Source: Bradyrhizobium sp. Gha (GTDB lineage Bacteria > Pseudomonadota > Alphaproteobacteria > Rhizobiales > Xanthobacteraceae). From it: a stretch of DNA of 60,522 nucleotides. The position numbers and the translations under genes were made by a program. The stretch lies in the NCBI RefSeq assembly GCF_900113735.1, contig NZ_FOQM01000043.1, positions 1 through 60,522 of the forward strand, written 5' to 3'. The notes under the pieces were generated by a model, which saw only the letters and a program-made list of their open reading frames with translations, was not told where the DNA came from and searched no databases. Positions 9,372-17,433 of the stretch are shown here, in pieces (the first letter of the stretch is position 1; each line of letters starts with the position of its first letter).

Positions 9372-9644
9372 ATGAGGAAGCCGCCGCTCAACCCAGACGT
9401 CGCCGACGCTGCTCCTGCAGATCAAGTTCTCACTGACTGCGATGGGCAGCATGTGGTGACGTACATGCGTCTTCTTCAGGCCGATAGCGAAGGGGCTGAC
9501 TGGATGGAAGTCGCTCGAATCGTGCTGCATATCGATCCGGTGCGGGAGCCGGACCGTGCGCGAAATGCATATCAGAGTCGTCTCGCGCGCGCCAAATAGG
9601 TGATTGAGCAGGGCCACCTACTACGCGGCACCGGCTCCAAATAG
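9372..9644 (+). pseudogene. Small conserved ICE protein with an in-frame stop
   Basis: The frame reads MRKPPLNPDVADAAPADQVL, TDCDGQHVVTYMRLLQADSEGADW, VARIVLHIDPVREPDRARNA and ends LARAK-TAG at 9597-9599. Past that stop the same frame goes on as VIEQGHLLRGTGSK to a second stop at 9642. From memory, related proteins continue LARAKWMTxxGYxxLL, so TAG probably replaced a TGG tryptophan codon. Only about 15 C-terminal residues are lost. These proteins accompany DUF2285 genes on ICEs; function unknown. Confidence 0.55.
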
Positions 9645-9712
9645 AAGAAAATCGGCGGGCTGCGATTTGCAGGCCGAAATATTTTCTTTTGCTAATCGGT
9701 AATCATTCCGGT

Positions 9713-9726
9713 GCACCACGTGGTGC
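9713..9726. promoter_or_regulatory. 14-bp perfect palindrome, possible operator
   Basis: GCACCACGTGGTGC is perfectly self-complementary with no spacer and sits in an AT-richer spacer about 100 bases before the DUF6499/DUF2285 remnant. It is a plausible binding site for a dimeric regulator of this cluster. No -35/-10 pair is clear beside it. Confidence 0.45.
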
Positions 9727-9825
9727 CAAACTAGGGGCTTCCTACAACCACCTCGTTCATGCCTATTGCTTCGCAATCGTTGTTAGCAGTGTGCAATGTG
9801 GCGGAAGCAATGCCTGAATTCGACT

Positions 9826-10466
9826 GGGTCGCCGGAATCCTACCAGAGCCTACAAGACGCGGAAGTCACCGACATCGCCTGGGAATGTCTCCGCCGCAAC
9901 GCCGACTATCGGCGTGAGTACGAGGTGATGAGGGCGCCTGAGGTTCTAGCGGCGGTCGTTCCGGTCAACGTCGCAATGGCCGACGACGGCAGCGCGCTGT
10001 CTCAGCCACTGCTTGGTCTTACGGCTGGCCAGGTGCGCCGTGCTGTTGACGGCTGGCATGCCGTGCTGCGCATCGGTTCAACGGACCACCGTGTCTGGTC
10101 CAAAGAGCCGCCGGTGCTCGGCGCGTCATATGCAGCCGACTTGCTGTTTGATGGCGATTTCGACCCGCCTGCGTATGCAGCCCGCCGGCTGTGGCGTGCG
10201 ATGAATGGACGCGCGCCAAGTCCTTCCTTTCACTTCTAAACAGCGGCGCGAACTCCTGAGCGCCGCGATCCGCGCGCTCGATGCGCATAGCGCCGGCGGC
10301 GTTTATCGTCATCGCCGAAGCGCTGTTCGGCAAAAAGCGCATCCCCGATCGTGCCTGGAAGACGCATGATCTGCGCAATCAAACAATCCGCTTGGTGCAA
10401 GGCGGCCTCGCGTTGATGCGCGGTGGTTACCGCAAACTCCTGCATCCCGGGCGCAAGGACGAGTAG
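9826..10466 (+). pseudogene. DUF6499-DUF2285 protein, broken by three frameshifts
   Basis: The expected start MPEFDW is at 9826, but one indel moves the sequence to another frame, which reads SPESYQSLQDAEVTDIAWEC and on to RRLWRAMNGRAPSPSFHF-stop (10239). A second frame resumes KQRRELLSAAIRALDAHSAG. A third carries IAEALFGKKRIPDRAWKTHD, LRNQTIRLVQGGLALMRGGY and the stop at 10466. Together these make the N-terminal regulator-like DUF6499 and the C-terminal DUF2285 domain of a common ICE protein. Three separate indels make this a pseudogene rather than programmed frameshifting. Confidence 0.75.
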
Positions 10467-10597
10467 CGCAGCCCCGGAGGGTGCCGAAAATCGCTCCTCC
10501 ATATTCGGCATCCCCGTCCGAGAACCTGCTCCTCCATGATGACCGCACACACGTCGGCCTAGCCAGGCGTCGTGCGCTGTCCTCTTGGAGTTCTCAA

Positions 10598-10879
10598 ATG
10601 CCCGATCCGATGGCCGGTCTTCCCCCGCGGTTCCTGCGTACACCTGAGGCCGCGCGCTATCTTGGTCTGTCAGGCCGTACGCTGGAGAAGCACCGCACGT
10701 ACGGCACCGGACCCACCTATCGGAAGATCGGCGGACGTGTTGTCTACGCCGTCGATGACCTGAAAGCGTGGGCCGATCTCGGCGCCAAAACGTCAACTTC
10801 AGATCCCGGTAAGGGCACTGTGCTGCCGGCCAAGAAGCATCCCGCGCTGCGCCCGTATGCAGGCCAGGAACGTCGCTGA
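10598..10879 (+). CDS. AlpA/excisionase-type helix-turn-helix protein
   Basis: A 93-residue protein. RFLRTPEAARYLGLSGRTLE (about 11-30) followed by KHRTYGTGPTYRKIGGRVVY is the winged-helix fold of the AlpA/Xis (HTH_17) family; the tail is basic. The start at 10598 has GGAG about eight bases upstream. Similar proteins act as recombination directionality factors or transcriptional regulators on rhizobial ICEs. Here it lies directly before repA, so it may instead control replication. No integrase is present in the window to decide. Confidence 0.75.
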   Translation: MPDPMAGLPPRFLRTPEAARYLGLSGRTLEKHRTYGTGPTYRKIGGRVVYAVDDLKAWADLGAKTSTSDPGKGTVLPAKKHPALRPYAGQERR

Positions 10880-10901
10880 TCGCCGTGCGAGAGCAGTGAC
10901 C

Positions 10902-11780
10902 ATGCGGCGCAAACACCATTCCGAGCGCGAGCAGCTTGAGCTCTTTCGGGCTTTGCCCGGCGATCTCGCGCCCCGCGACGCGCAGGGTCTGATGGCATAT
11001 CCGTTCTTCTCGCTTGCAAAGACCAAGCGGATCGTGCCCATCGATTTTCGTGCCGGTGCGATCGCAATTCGTGTCGAAGCCGTGCCGGAACACGGCATGG
11101 CGACCATTTGGGATGCGGACGTTCTGATTTGGGCCGCTTCTCAGATCGTCGAAGCCCGTGATGCGGGCTTCAAGACGTCGCGCCTGATGGCAGCAACACC
11201 TTACGAGATTTTGACCTTCGTGGGCCGCGGCACCAGCGCACGTGACTATGACCGCCTGAAGGCTGGTCTTGACAGACTTCAGTCAACGACAGTGCTGACG
11301 TCGATCCGCCAGCTCGCAGAACGGCGGCGGCACCGCTTCTCCTGGATCAACGAGTGGAAGGAGACAGCCGATGCAAGCGGCCGGCCTTTTGGCATCGAGC
11401 TGATCCTGGCTGATTGGTTCTATGCCGGCGTCATCGATGACGCGCTCGTGCTGACGATCGATCGCGCCTATTTCGGGCTGACGGGCGGACTTGAGCGGTG
11501 GCTTTATCGCCTCGTGCGCAAGCATGGCGGCCACCAGCATAGCGGCTGGAGCTTTGACCTTGTGCATCTCCATGCCAAGTCCGGCATCCTCTCGCCGCTC
11601 AAGCACTTTGCTTACGACGTACGTCAAATCGTCCAGCGCCAGACATTGCCCGGCTATCAGCTCGTGCTCACGCGCGATCCCGATGGCACCGAGCGGCTGA
11701 ACTTCGCACCTGCTCCTGATCCCCTAACGGCCCGCTTGCGCCGCCGCGGCCTTATTCCGAATTCGGAGGACAACCTGTGA
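10902..11780 (+). CDS. repA: RepA-type replication initiator
   Basis: About 292 residues from ATG 10902. Family features are AYPFFSLAKTKRIVPIDFRA, IWDADVLIWAASQIVEA, TPYEILTFVGRGTSARDYDR and LERWLYRLVRKHGG, i.e. the tandem winged-helix layout of RepA/TrfA-like initiators of alphaproteobacterial plasmids and ICEs. Three iteron-like repeats begin 6 bases after the stop codon, followed by an AT-rich segment, so initiator and origin lie together. This supports autonomous replication of the excised element. Confidence 0.85.
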   Translation: MRRKHHSEREQLELFRALPGDLAPRDAQGLMAYPFFSLAKTKRIVPIDFRAGAIAIRVEAVPEHGMATIWDADVLIWAASQIVEARDAGFKTSRLMAATPYEILTFVGRGTSARDYDRLKAGLDRLQSTTVLTSIRQLAERRRHRFSWINEWKETADASGRPFGIELILADWFYAGVIDDALVLTIDRAYFGLTGGLERWLYRLVRKHGGHQHSGWSFDLVHLHAKSGILSPLKHFAYDVRQIVQRQTLPGYQLVLTRDPDGTERLNFAPAPDPLTARLRRRGLIPNSEDNL

Positions 11781-11785
11781 ATCAG

Positions 11786-11850
11786 CTCGTGCTATCGGGG
11801 ACCGCAACCCTCGTGCTATCGGGGACCCGATCCTCGTGCTATCGGGGACC
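11786..11850 (+). repeat. Three 18-bp iterons (candidate oriV)
   Basis: CTCGTGCTATCGGGGACC occurs three times without mismatch at 11786-11803, 11810-11827 and 11833-11850, with start-to-start spacing of 24 and 23 bases, about two helical turns. Position right after repA, identity and phasing are typical of initiator-binding iterons. The next 100 bases are unusually AT-rich for this window. Confidence 0.8.
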
Positions 11851-12367
11851 GGAATCGAACTTAAGAGCTTGTTTCTGCGCGCGTTCCAGCCGCTCTAACT
11901 TTACTAACATACTGACTCTAACTTCTTGTTGTGAATCAGTGCGTTGTGAGCAAGTCGGCTGCGCGTGCAACGAGGATGCCTCATGCATCCACTCTCTCAC
12001 GCGCAAAGCCTCTCCGCAATACGATTGTTGTCGCCAATGCACGCGCGTCAACGCGATCACGCGCAAGTCTGCGCGATCACCGACGTCAACATCATCGCCT
12101 GGTGCGCGTCACGTCCTTTTGCAGCCACTCGCTCGGCGAGGAGAACTCGCTAACATCCGTGGTTGGCACGATGGCCACCACAAGCCGGAATCTGAGGAAT
12201 GGGCGGTCAGGCTAACCAGCGCCGTGCTTGATGGCTTCAAACGTCGTCATGAAGCCGCCGGCAAGAAAAGTTGCGATCTCACCCAAATCCCCGTCTCCTC
12301 GGGAGACGCCGCTCCGCCGTGGCGGAAGGCAAAGGCGCGCGTGGAAGCGGCCGGGTCGCGGAGGCTT
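11851..12367. other. AT-richer candidate origin segment and unassigned sequence up to the IS110 gene
   Basis: 11880-11940 is AT-rich and carries CTCTAACTT twice (11893-11901 and 11916-11924, 23 bases apart), a plausible unwinding region. From about 12143 to 12290 one frame looks protein-like (ELANIRGWHDGHHKPESEEW, then AVRLTSAVLDGFKRRHEAAG) but has no start codon context and no family I know. It could be the tail of a gene removed by the IS110 element. A short palindrome GTCTCC-TC-GGGAGAC lies near 12293. Confidence 0.45.
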
Positions 12368-13417
12368 TTAAGCCGCCGCAGCGACCCGGCCGCGCTTGCC
12401 GCCGGCGCCAAACCGGAACGTGGTGCCATCGATCCAGATCTTGTGCAGCAGCACAGCGAGCGCGCGCGCCACGGCGGTTGCTGCGCGCTTCAGACCCTTC
12501 TTCCTGGCCAGCCGCAGGCCCCGCAGCCGCAGCTTAAAGGTCTTCGGAATGCGCGTCAGGATCGCGACCGCCGCCTCGTACAGCATCGCCCGCGTCAGCT
12601 CGTCGCCGCATTTGGAGATGCCGCCGATCCGGTCGGTTTGTCCGGATTGGTAGCGCCGTGGCGTCAGGCCGAAATGGGCCCCCACATTGGTCGACTTCCT
12701 GAATCGGGCCGGGTCGTCGACGGTTGCGCGGAATGTCAGCGCCACGAGTGCGCCGACACCGGGTACCGTCATCATCCGCCGCACGGCATTGTCGCTCCGC
12801 GCCGCTGCCAGCGCGAGGCGCTGCAGCTTTGCCAGCTGCAGCCGCATCGCGCTTCTAGCGTCCAGCAACGGTGCGACAATGACCTCCAAATCCCTCTTCC
12901 CGGCCATGATCTCACGCACCCGCGCGTCAAAGCGGCCGACCGAGATTTCGCCAACTTTGAGGCCGAATGGGCGCAACACGCCGCGGATCATATTCTCCAT
13001 GTCGAGCACCTTACCGAGCAGCGCCTTGCGGCCGACCAGCAGCGCCCGCAGCGTTTGCGCGCCCTCCGATTCGACATGGACGGCACGGAACCAGCCGGTC
13101 CGCATCATCTGGGCGATACCTTTGGCGTCGTTGCGATCGGTCTTGTTCAGCATCGCGTTCAGCGCCGCCTTGGCATGCCGGGTCTCGATGCAAATCACAG
13201 GCAGGCCCTTTTCGGCGAGCGCCGTGTACAGCCAAGCGCTGTACGAGAACGCTTCCAGCCCGACGCGCTTGAGATGGATTCCCCACTCAGCCAGGAACAG
13301 CTCGATCGCGTCCGGATCGGTCTCGAGTTTGGCCTCCCGAACGACGTTGCCATCGCCGTCCACCACGCAAATGTTCGTCGCCTCCAGCGACACGTCAAGC
13401 CCTGCATAGAAGTCCAT
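12368..13417 (-). mobile_element. IS110-family transposase (second element)
   Basis: About 349 residues from ATG 13417, which has GGAGG six bases upstream. The DEDD N-terminal domain is MDFYAGLDVSLEATNICVVD with later NKTDRNDAKGIAQMMRTGWF. The C-terminal Transposase_20 domain carries MTVPGVGALVALTFRA and GAHFGLTPRRYQSGQ. The coding frame is complete. IS110 elements lack obvious terminal repeats, so I do not place the ends. It sits between repA/oriV and DUF2840, where ICEs of this class usually carry parA, so it may have replaced or displaced parA. Confidence 0.9.
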
Positions 13418-13695
13418 CGTTCGCCTCCACCGCCGATCGCCAGACCGCCCCATGCGTTCCGTTCGCGAATCGTTGCGAGGCATTTTCGCAGCAGCATGGC
13501 CGGCGAGTGGGCACCGGTCAGTACCCCGGCTAACCGGAAATCCTTCGGATTTCTTCTAACGGAGCAGGCCGAAAGCCACGTTGGCGGCGCTCGGCAACGG
13601 CAATCCGATAGGCCAGCCTGCGTTTGCAGGCCAGACACACTCTCCACCGAGCCCCACGCTCACGGCTGCCAGCTCCAGCGTCGGGGTGCCGCCGC

Positions 13696-14160
13696 ATGAG
13701 CGATCTCACGGACGTGGAAGTGTTGTGGCTCGAGAAGCGCATCGAAAACCGGATTCGGTTCGGTCGTATCGTCAACGAACGCAAGCTTGATCGCCACCGG
13801 CGCGTCCTTTCATTCGCGCCGGGCAGCATCTTTGCCTTCGTCCGTTGGACCTCCAACGACTTCGGCACGATCATTTCGCGGGTCGACATCTTGCGCGCTG
13901 TCGCTCCAGGACAGCGCTGCTCGACCGTGCCTTATGTGACACCCGGCGGAGAGATCTTGCTGCGGCTGTCAGGCTGGCGGAAGGTCGAGCGCGTGCTGCA
14001 GATGACCGATGCCATTGAGGCGCTCGGCATTGATCCCGCCGATGTCGCGCCTGATCATTGGCATCACATTCATAACCGTCTGTCCGTCACCGAAAACCCG
14101 CGCTCTTACACGAAAGCGCGCCACCAGGCATGGCTTCACCGGCAGAGGGCCATGCGATGA
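13696..14160 (+). CDS. DUF2840 family protein
   Basis: A 154-residue protein beginning MSDLTDVEVLWLEKRIENRI, with GSIFAFVRWTSNDFGTIISR and VPYVTPGGEILLRLSGWRKV. DUF2840 genes are regularly found just upstream of the TraF peptidase gene in rhizobial tra/trb elements; the function is not known. Its stop overlaps the traF start (ATGA), showing translational coupling. The start at 13696 is chosen because the frame upstream overlaps low-complexity IS-proximal sequence. Confidence 0.8.
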   Translation: MSDLTDVEVLWLEKRIENRIRFGRIVNERKLDRHRRVLSFAPGSIFAFVRWTSNDFGTIISRVDILRAVAPGQRCSTVPYVTPGGEILLRLSGWRKVERVLQMTDAIEALGIDPADVAPDHWHHIHNRLSVTENPRSYTKARHQAWLHRQRAMR

Positions 14161-14669
14161 CACCGCGCCTCAAGACGTTGACCGTCATGCTCAGCGGTGC
14201 CGTCGCACTTATCGCGCCAATTGTTCTGGAGATTACGCCGGCCTACATCTGGAATGCGTCCGACAGCGCACCGATCGGGCTCTACCGTGTGCAGCCGGCG
14301 CACAAACTATTCGTTACGGAACTTCTCGCCGTGCAGCCGCCGGAGCCGCTCGCGACCTTCCTCGACCTTAACGGCTATTTGCCCATTGGCGTCCCCATGC
14401 TCAAGCGCGTCCTCGCCCTTCCGGGGCAGAGTGTTTGCAGAACCGGCCTCACGATTTCAGTCGACGACGTCGCGCTAGGCTCGGCGAAGGATCACGACAG
14501 ACGGGGCAGGCCGCTGCCGAAATGGCAGGGCTGCCGCGTCGTCGGCGACGGCGAGCTGTTTCTGATGAACTGGCAGTCGGACGACTCGCTTGATGGCCGG
14601 TATTTTGGATTTCTTCCGGCATCCAGCGTGATCGGCCGTGCGATGCCGGTGTGGACGTGGGATGAGTGA
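14157..14669 (+). CDS. traF: TraF, S26-family peptidase of conjugative transfer
   Basis: A 170-residue protein with one N-terminal membrane segment. The catalytic serine lies in ASDSAPIGLYRV (about residue 42) and the general-base lysine in MLKRVLALPGQSV (about residue 82). TraF of this family matures the pilin TrbC, by cyclisation in RP4, and is essential for pilus formation. It is coupled to DUF2840 upstream and to the lytic transglycosylase downstream by 4-base overlaps. Confidence 0.9.
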   Translation: MTPRLKTLTVMLSGAVALIAPIVLEITPAYIWNASDSAPIGLYRVQPAHKLFVTELLAVQPPEPLATFLDLNGYLPIGVPMLKRVLALPGQSVCRTGLTISVDDVALGSAKDHDRRGRPLPKWQGCRVVGDGELFLMNWQSDDSLDGRYFGFLPASSVIGRAMPVWTWDE

Positions 14670-15502
14670 TCATGCGTATTCGACGTGTTCTGCTCGCCAT
14701 TCCCTTGTTCGATCGATTGCGGGATCATTCCTCCGTCTCAAGCGATGTCTGCAAGGCTGGCGCATGCGCGACAGAGTGCTTGGCTCAGTTGGGCACGTAT
14801 GTTTGTGCTGTCCTGCCCTTACTGCTTCTTCTGACCGCGTCCGACAGTTCTGCTTTTGGCCAGAGCGCATCAGCCGGACGTCCGCCGACTAGTCAGACAG
14901 TAAAATCCTTTGAAGGCTTCATCATTGAAGCCTCCCAACGCTTCGCGATTCCTCCGAACTGGATCCGATCAGTCCAAAGCATCGAGAGTGTTGGTGACGT
15001 GCACGCCAGATCGCCAAAAGGCGCAATGGGCCTGATGCAAATCATGCCGGCGACTTGGGCGGAACTTCGCGAGCGCTACAATCTTGGGACCGACCCCTAC
15101 GACCCGCACGACAACATTCTGGCCGGCACGGCGTACTTGCGCGAACTGCTCGATCGGTATGGCTCGCCTGGCGTGTTTGCGGCGTACAATGCGGGACCAT
15201 CTCGCTATGAAGAGCATCTTGCAGGCGGCTCTTTGCCATCGGAGACGCGAGCATATGTCGCAAAGCTTGCAAGTATGCTTGCCATCGAACTGCCGCCGAG
15301 GTGGACGTCCAGCGGACAGTCATCAGCAGCTGCGACGCTATTCGCCACGCGATCCGATCACATGAAAACGCGCGATCGGTTGCTGGCGCTCATGCCGTCG
15401 AGCGGTGTCACGACAGCAATCTCGACACCCGATGTTTCGCCCATGGTTCCCCCGACAATTGGCATGTTCGTCCCTCGATCGGATTCGGGAGCATCCCAAT
15501 GA
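14666..15502 (+). CDS. Lytic transglycosylase of the conjugation system
   Basis: A 278-residue protein with a GTG start in a GTGA overlap with traF; an internal ATG is at 14672. A hydrophobic segment near residues 45-60 (VCAVLPLLLLLTASDSSAFG) looks like a signal or anchor. The SLT domain carries the catalytic glutamate in SVQSIESVGDVHARSPKGAM, then GLMQIMPATWAEL and FAAYNAGPSRYEEH. This is the VirB1/TraB-type peptidoglycan hydrolase that opens the wall for the pilus. The low-complexity tail is not conserved. Confidence 0.9.
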   Translation: MIMRIRRVLLAIPLFDRLRDHSSVSSDVCKAGACATECLAQLGTYVCAVLPLLLLLTASDSSAFGQSASAGRPPTSQTVKSFEGFIIEASQRFAIPPNWIRSVQSIESVGDVHARSPKGAMGLMQIMPATWAELRERYNLGTDPYDPHDNILAGTAYLRELLDRYGSPGVFAAYNAGPSRYEEHLAGGSLPSETRAYVAKLASMLAIELPPRWTSSGQSSAAATLFATRSDHMKTRDRLLALMPSSGVTTAISTPDVSPMVPPTIGMFVPRSDSGASQ

Positions 15503-15744
15503 CCAAGTGTGCGGCTCCGCAGGCTGATGGCGTATGGGCGATGCCTTCCGCCCGCGCTCTACTCATCGCTTCGTTCCTCACCGAACGCAAGCGGTCGGAA
15601 GCAGTGGGGGCTTCGCGAGTTAGCTGCCAAGTCGCGGCGGCTGTTTCGGGAACTGGCAACCGGAAGACCACGACGGGAGGACGGCCGCCCGTAATCGGTC
15701 TGCGCCGGGAGTTGCGGCGGCCGAGCAAGTGGTCTGCGCGATGA
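15499..15744 (+). CDS. Short coupled ORF, possibly interrupted by the IS110 element
   Basis: ATG at 15499 overlaps the stop of the transglycosylase gene (ATGA), the same coupling used by the preceding genes. The 81 residues begin MTKCAAPQADGVWAMPSARA and contain FLTERKRSEAVG. The second half is basic and low in complexity and runs into the IS110 gene at 15789. It may be the head of a gene cut by the IS, or spurious. No family recognised. Confidence 0.3.
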   Translation: MTKCAAPQADGVWAMPSARALLIASFLTERKRSEAVGASRVSCQVAAAVSGTGNRKTTTGGRPPVIGLRRELRRPSKWSAR

Positions 15745-15788
15745 ATCACCGGCAAACTGCGCCGCCTCAGCAACGCGGGAGGCGAGCG

Positions 15789-16877
15789 ATGGAATTGTTT
15801 TGTGGTTTGGATGTCGGCATGGACGAGACCGCGATCTGCGTGGTGGACGCCACCGGCAGGGCGATGCTGGAGACAGTGGTGGTGACCGATCCCGACGCGA
15901 TCAAAGCGGCGCTCGCGGCCAATCTTGGCCGCTTGCGGCGGCTCGGCTACGAGGCGGGCTCGCTATCGCCATGGCTGCATCCGGAACTGTTGAAACTCGG
16001 CCTGCCGGCGGTCTGCCCGGAAACGTTGCACGTGCGTGCGGCGCTGAAGGCGCAACGCAACAAGACCGACCGGGCGGACGCGCTCGGCATCGCCCACATC
16101 ATGCGCACCGGCTGGTTCAGACGGGCGCATATCAAGCGCGAGGCCTGCTACCGGCTGCGGCTGTTGTTGACACACCGACGCAATTTGAAGCGCAAGTTTC
16201 TGGACCTGGAGAATGCAATCCGGCACTCGCTGAAGGTGTTTGGCATCCGCCTGAACCGGGTCGGACGCGGCGGCTTTGCGCAGGCCGTGCGCGAGGCGGT
16301 GGCGCACGATGCGTTGGTCAGTGAGCTGATCGATACCATGCTGAACGCGCGCGCCGCGCTGTGGACGGAGTATTGCCGGCTGCACGATCTGGTGGTGCGC
16401 CTGGTTGCCGGGCACGAGCTGTGCCGGCCCTTCATGCAGATTCCCGGCGTCGGTCCGATTGCAGCGTTTAGCTTCATGACCGCGGTCGACGATCCTGCGC
16501 GCTTTAAGCGTTCGCGCGATGTGGCGGCGTATTTTGGCCTGACCTCGCGGCGCTGGCAGTCCGGATCCTCGGTTGACGTCAAGGGTCGGATCAGCAAGGC
16601 GGGGGACGGCGACGTGCGCCGGGCGCTTTACGAGGCGGCGAGTGCGCTGCTGACCCGCTACAAGAAGAAGGACAAGGTCAAAACCTGGGGTCTGGCGCTG
16701 GCCAAGCGCGCCTCGCACCGCAAGGCGACGGTGGCGGTGGCGCGCAAGCTGGCCGTGATCATGCATGCGATGTGGACCGGCGGCACGTTCTATTGCGGCG
16801 ATCCGGACACATCTGCGGCGGAGATGGGCGCCGAAACCAGCGCCAAGCAGCGCAAATTGCTCGGGGCTTACGCATGA
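15789..16877 (+). mobile_element. IS110-family transposase (third element)
   Basis: 362 residues from ATG 15789, with GGGAGG just upstream. The N-terminal DEDD domain is MELFCGLDVGMDETAICVVD, with NKTDRADALGIAHIMRTGWF. The C-terminal Transposase_20 motif is IPGVGPIAAFSFMTAVDDPA and AAYFGLTSRRWQSGS. It is complete and related to, but clearly distinct from, the transposase at 12368, so these are independent insertions. It separates the transglycosylase gene from the relaxase gene. Confidence 0.9.
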
Positions 16878-17433
16878 GCTGCGGGATCTCTCAAGCTGGT
16901 AGCAACGCGGCGATGGCCGCGACCTGAACATGGAGCTCCGCCGCTGGCGGATGAGGACTGGTGCAGCACAACGACGACGGAACGCACGTTATCTCGCCTG
17001 CGACGATGCATCTTCGGATGCCGACCGATCGCGCCGGATCGCCTGTGATGTGGCTCCGTCACACCGATGGAAAGATGCGCCGCGACGGTATCCGCGCTGC
17101 CTTGCTGCAGCGACCTTGTGCCCTCGACGAGCGCGGAAGACTGCACGGCGCATCAGGACTCGCAGCCATCGCGGCGCATCGTGTCATGGCGTGGATCAGA
17201 GCGGCTTGTCGAAGACGGGAAGGGAAGCGAGAATGGCTAAGATCAGAGAGACGACACGACCGATTAAGACGGCGAGATAAAAGGGGCTCGCCGGTCGAAC
17301 CGCAAGCCATTGGCATGGCTTGGGTTCTGGCGTGCCGGTCGGTCGGGGCGCGTGCCGCGCCTTGCATTTTGCCAAATGCAATCAAAGGCGTTTTCGGCAC
17401 CGTGCGTGTTTTTGATCGTTGGGAGGCCTTGCC
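16878..17433. other. 556-base region between IS110 and the relaxase gene
   Basis: Open frames at 16930-17280 and 16961-17437 are arginine-rich and lack ribosome sites; I regard both as chance. A short minus-strand frame (17196-17381) has one hydrophobic run but no start signal. GCGGCGATGGCCGCGACC at about 16909 loosely resembles the palindromic leader elements. The region immediately 5' of the relaxase gene is where an oriT would be expected, but I find no nick-site motif I can name. Confidence 0.4.

Noticed and set aside
11777..13699. 640-codon open frame on the plus strand
   Set aside because: Most of it is the complement of the IS110 transposase at 12368-13417; its own product is compositionally odd and matches no family.
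16903..16925. Possible third copy of the palindromic leader element
   Set aside because: Only a short part (GCGGCGATGGCCGCG) is similar and it does not precede a credible gene.
17196..17381. 61-codon minus-strand frame with one hydrophobic run
   Set aside because: No start signal and no conserved neighbour; one hydrophobic stretch is not enough.
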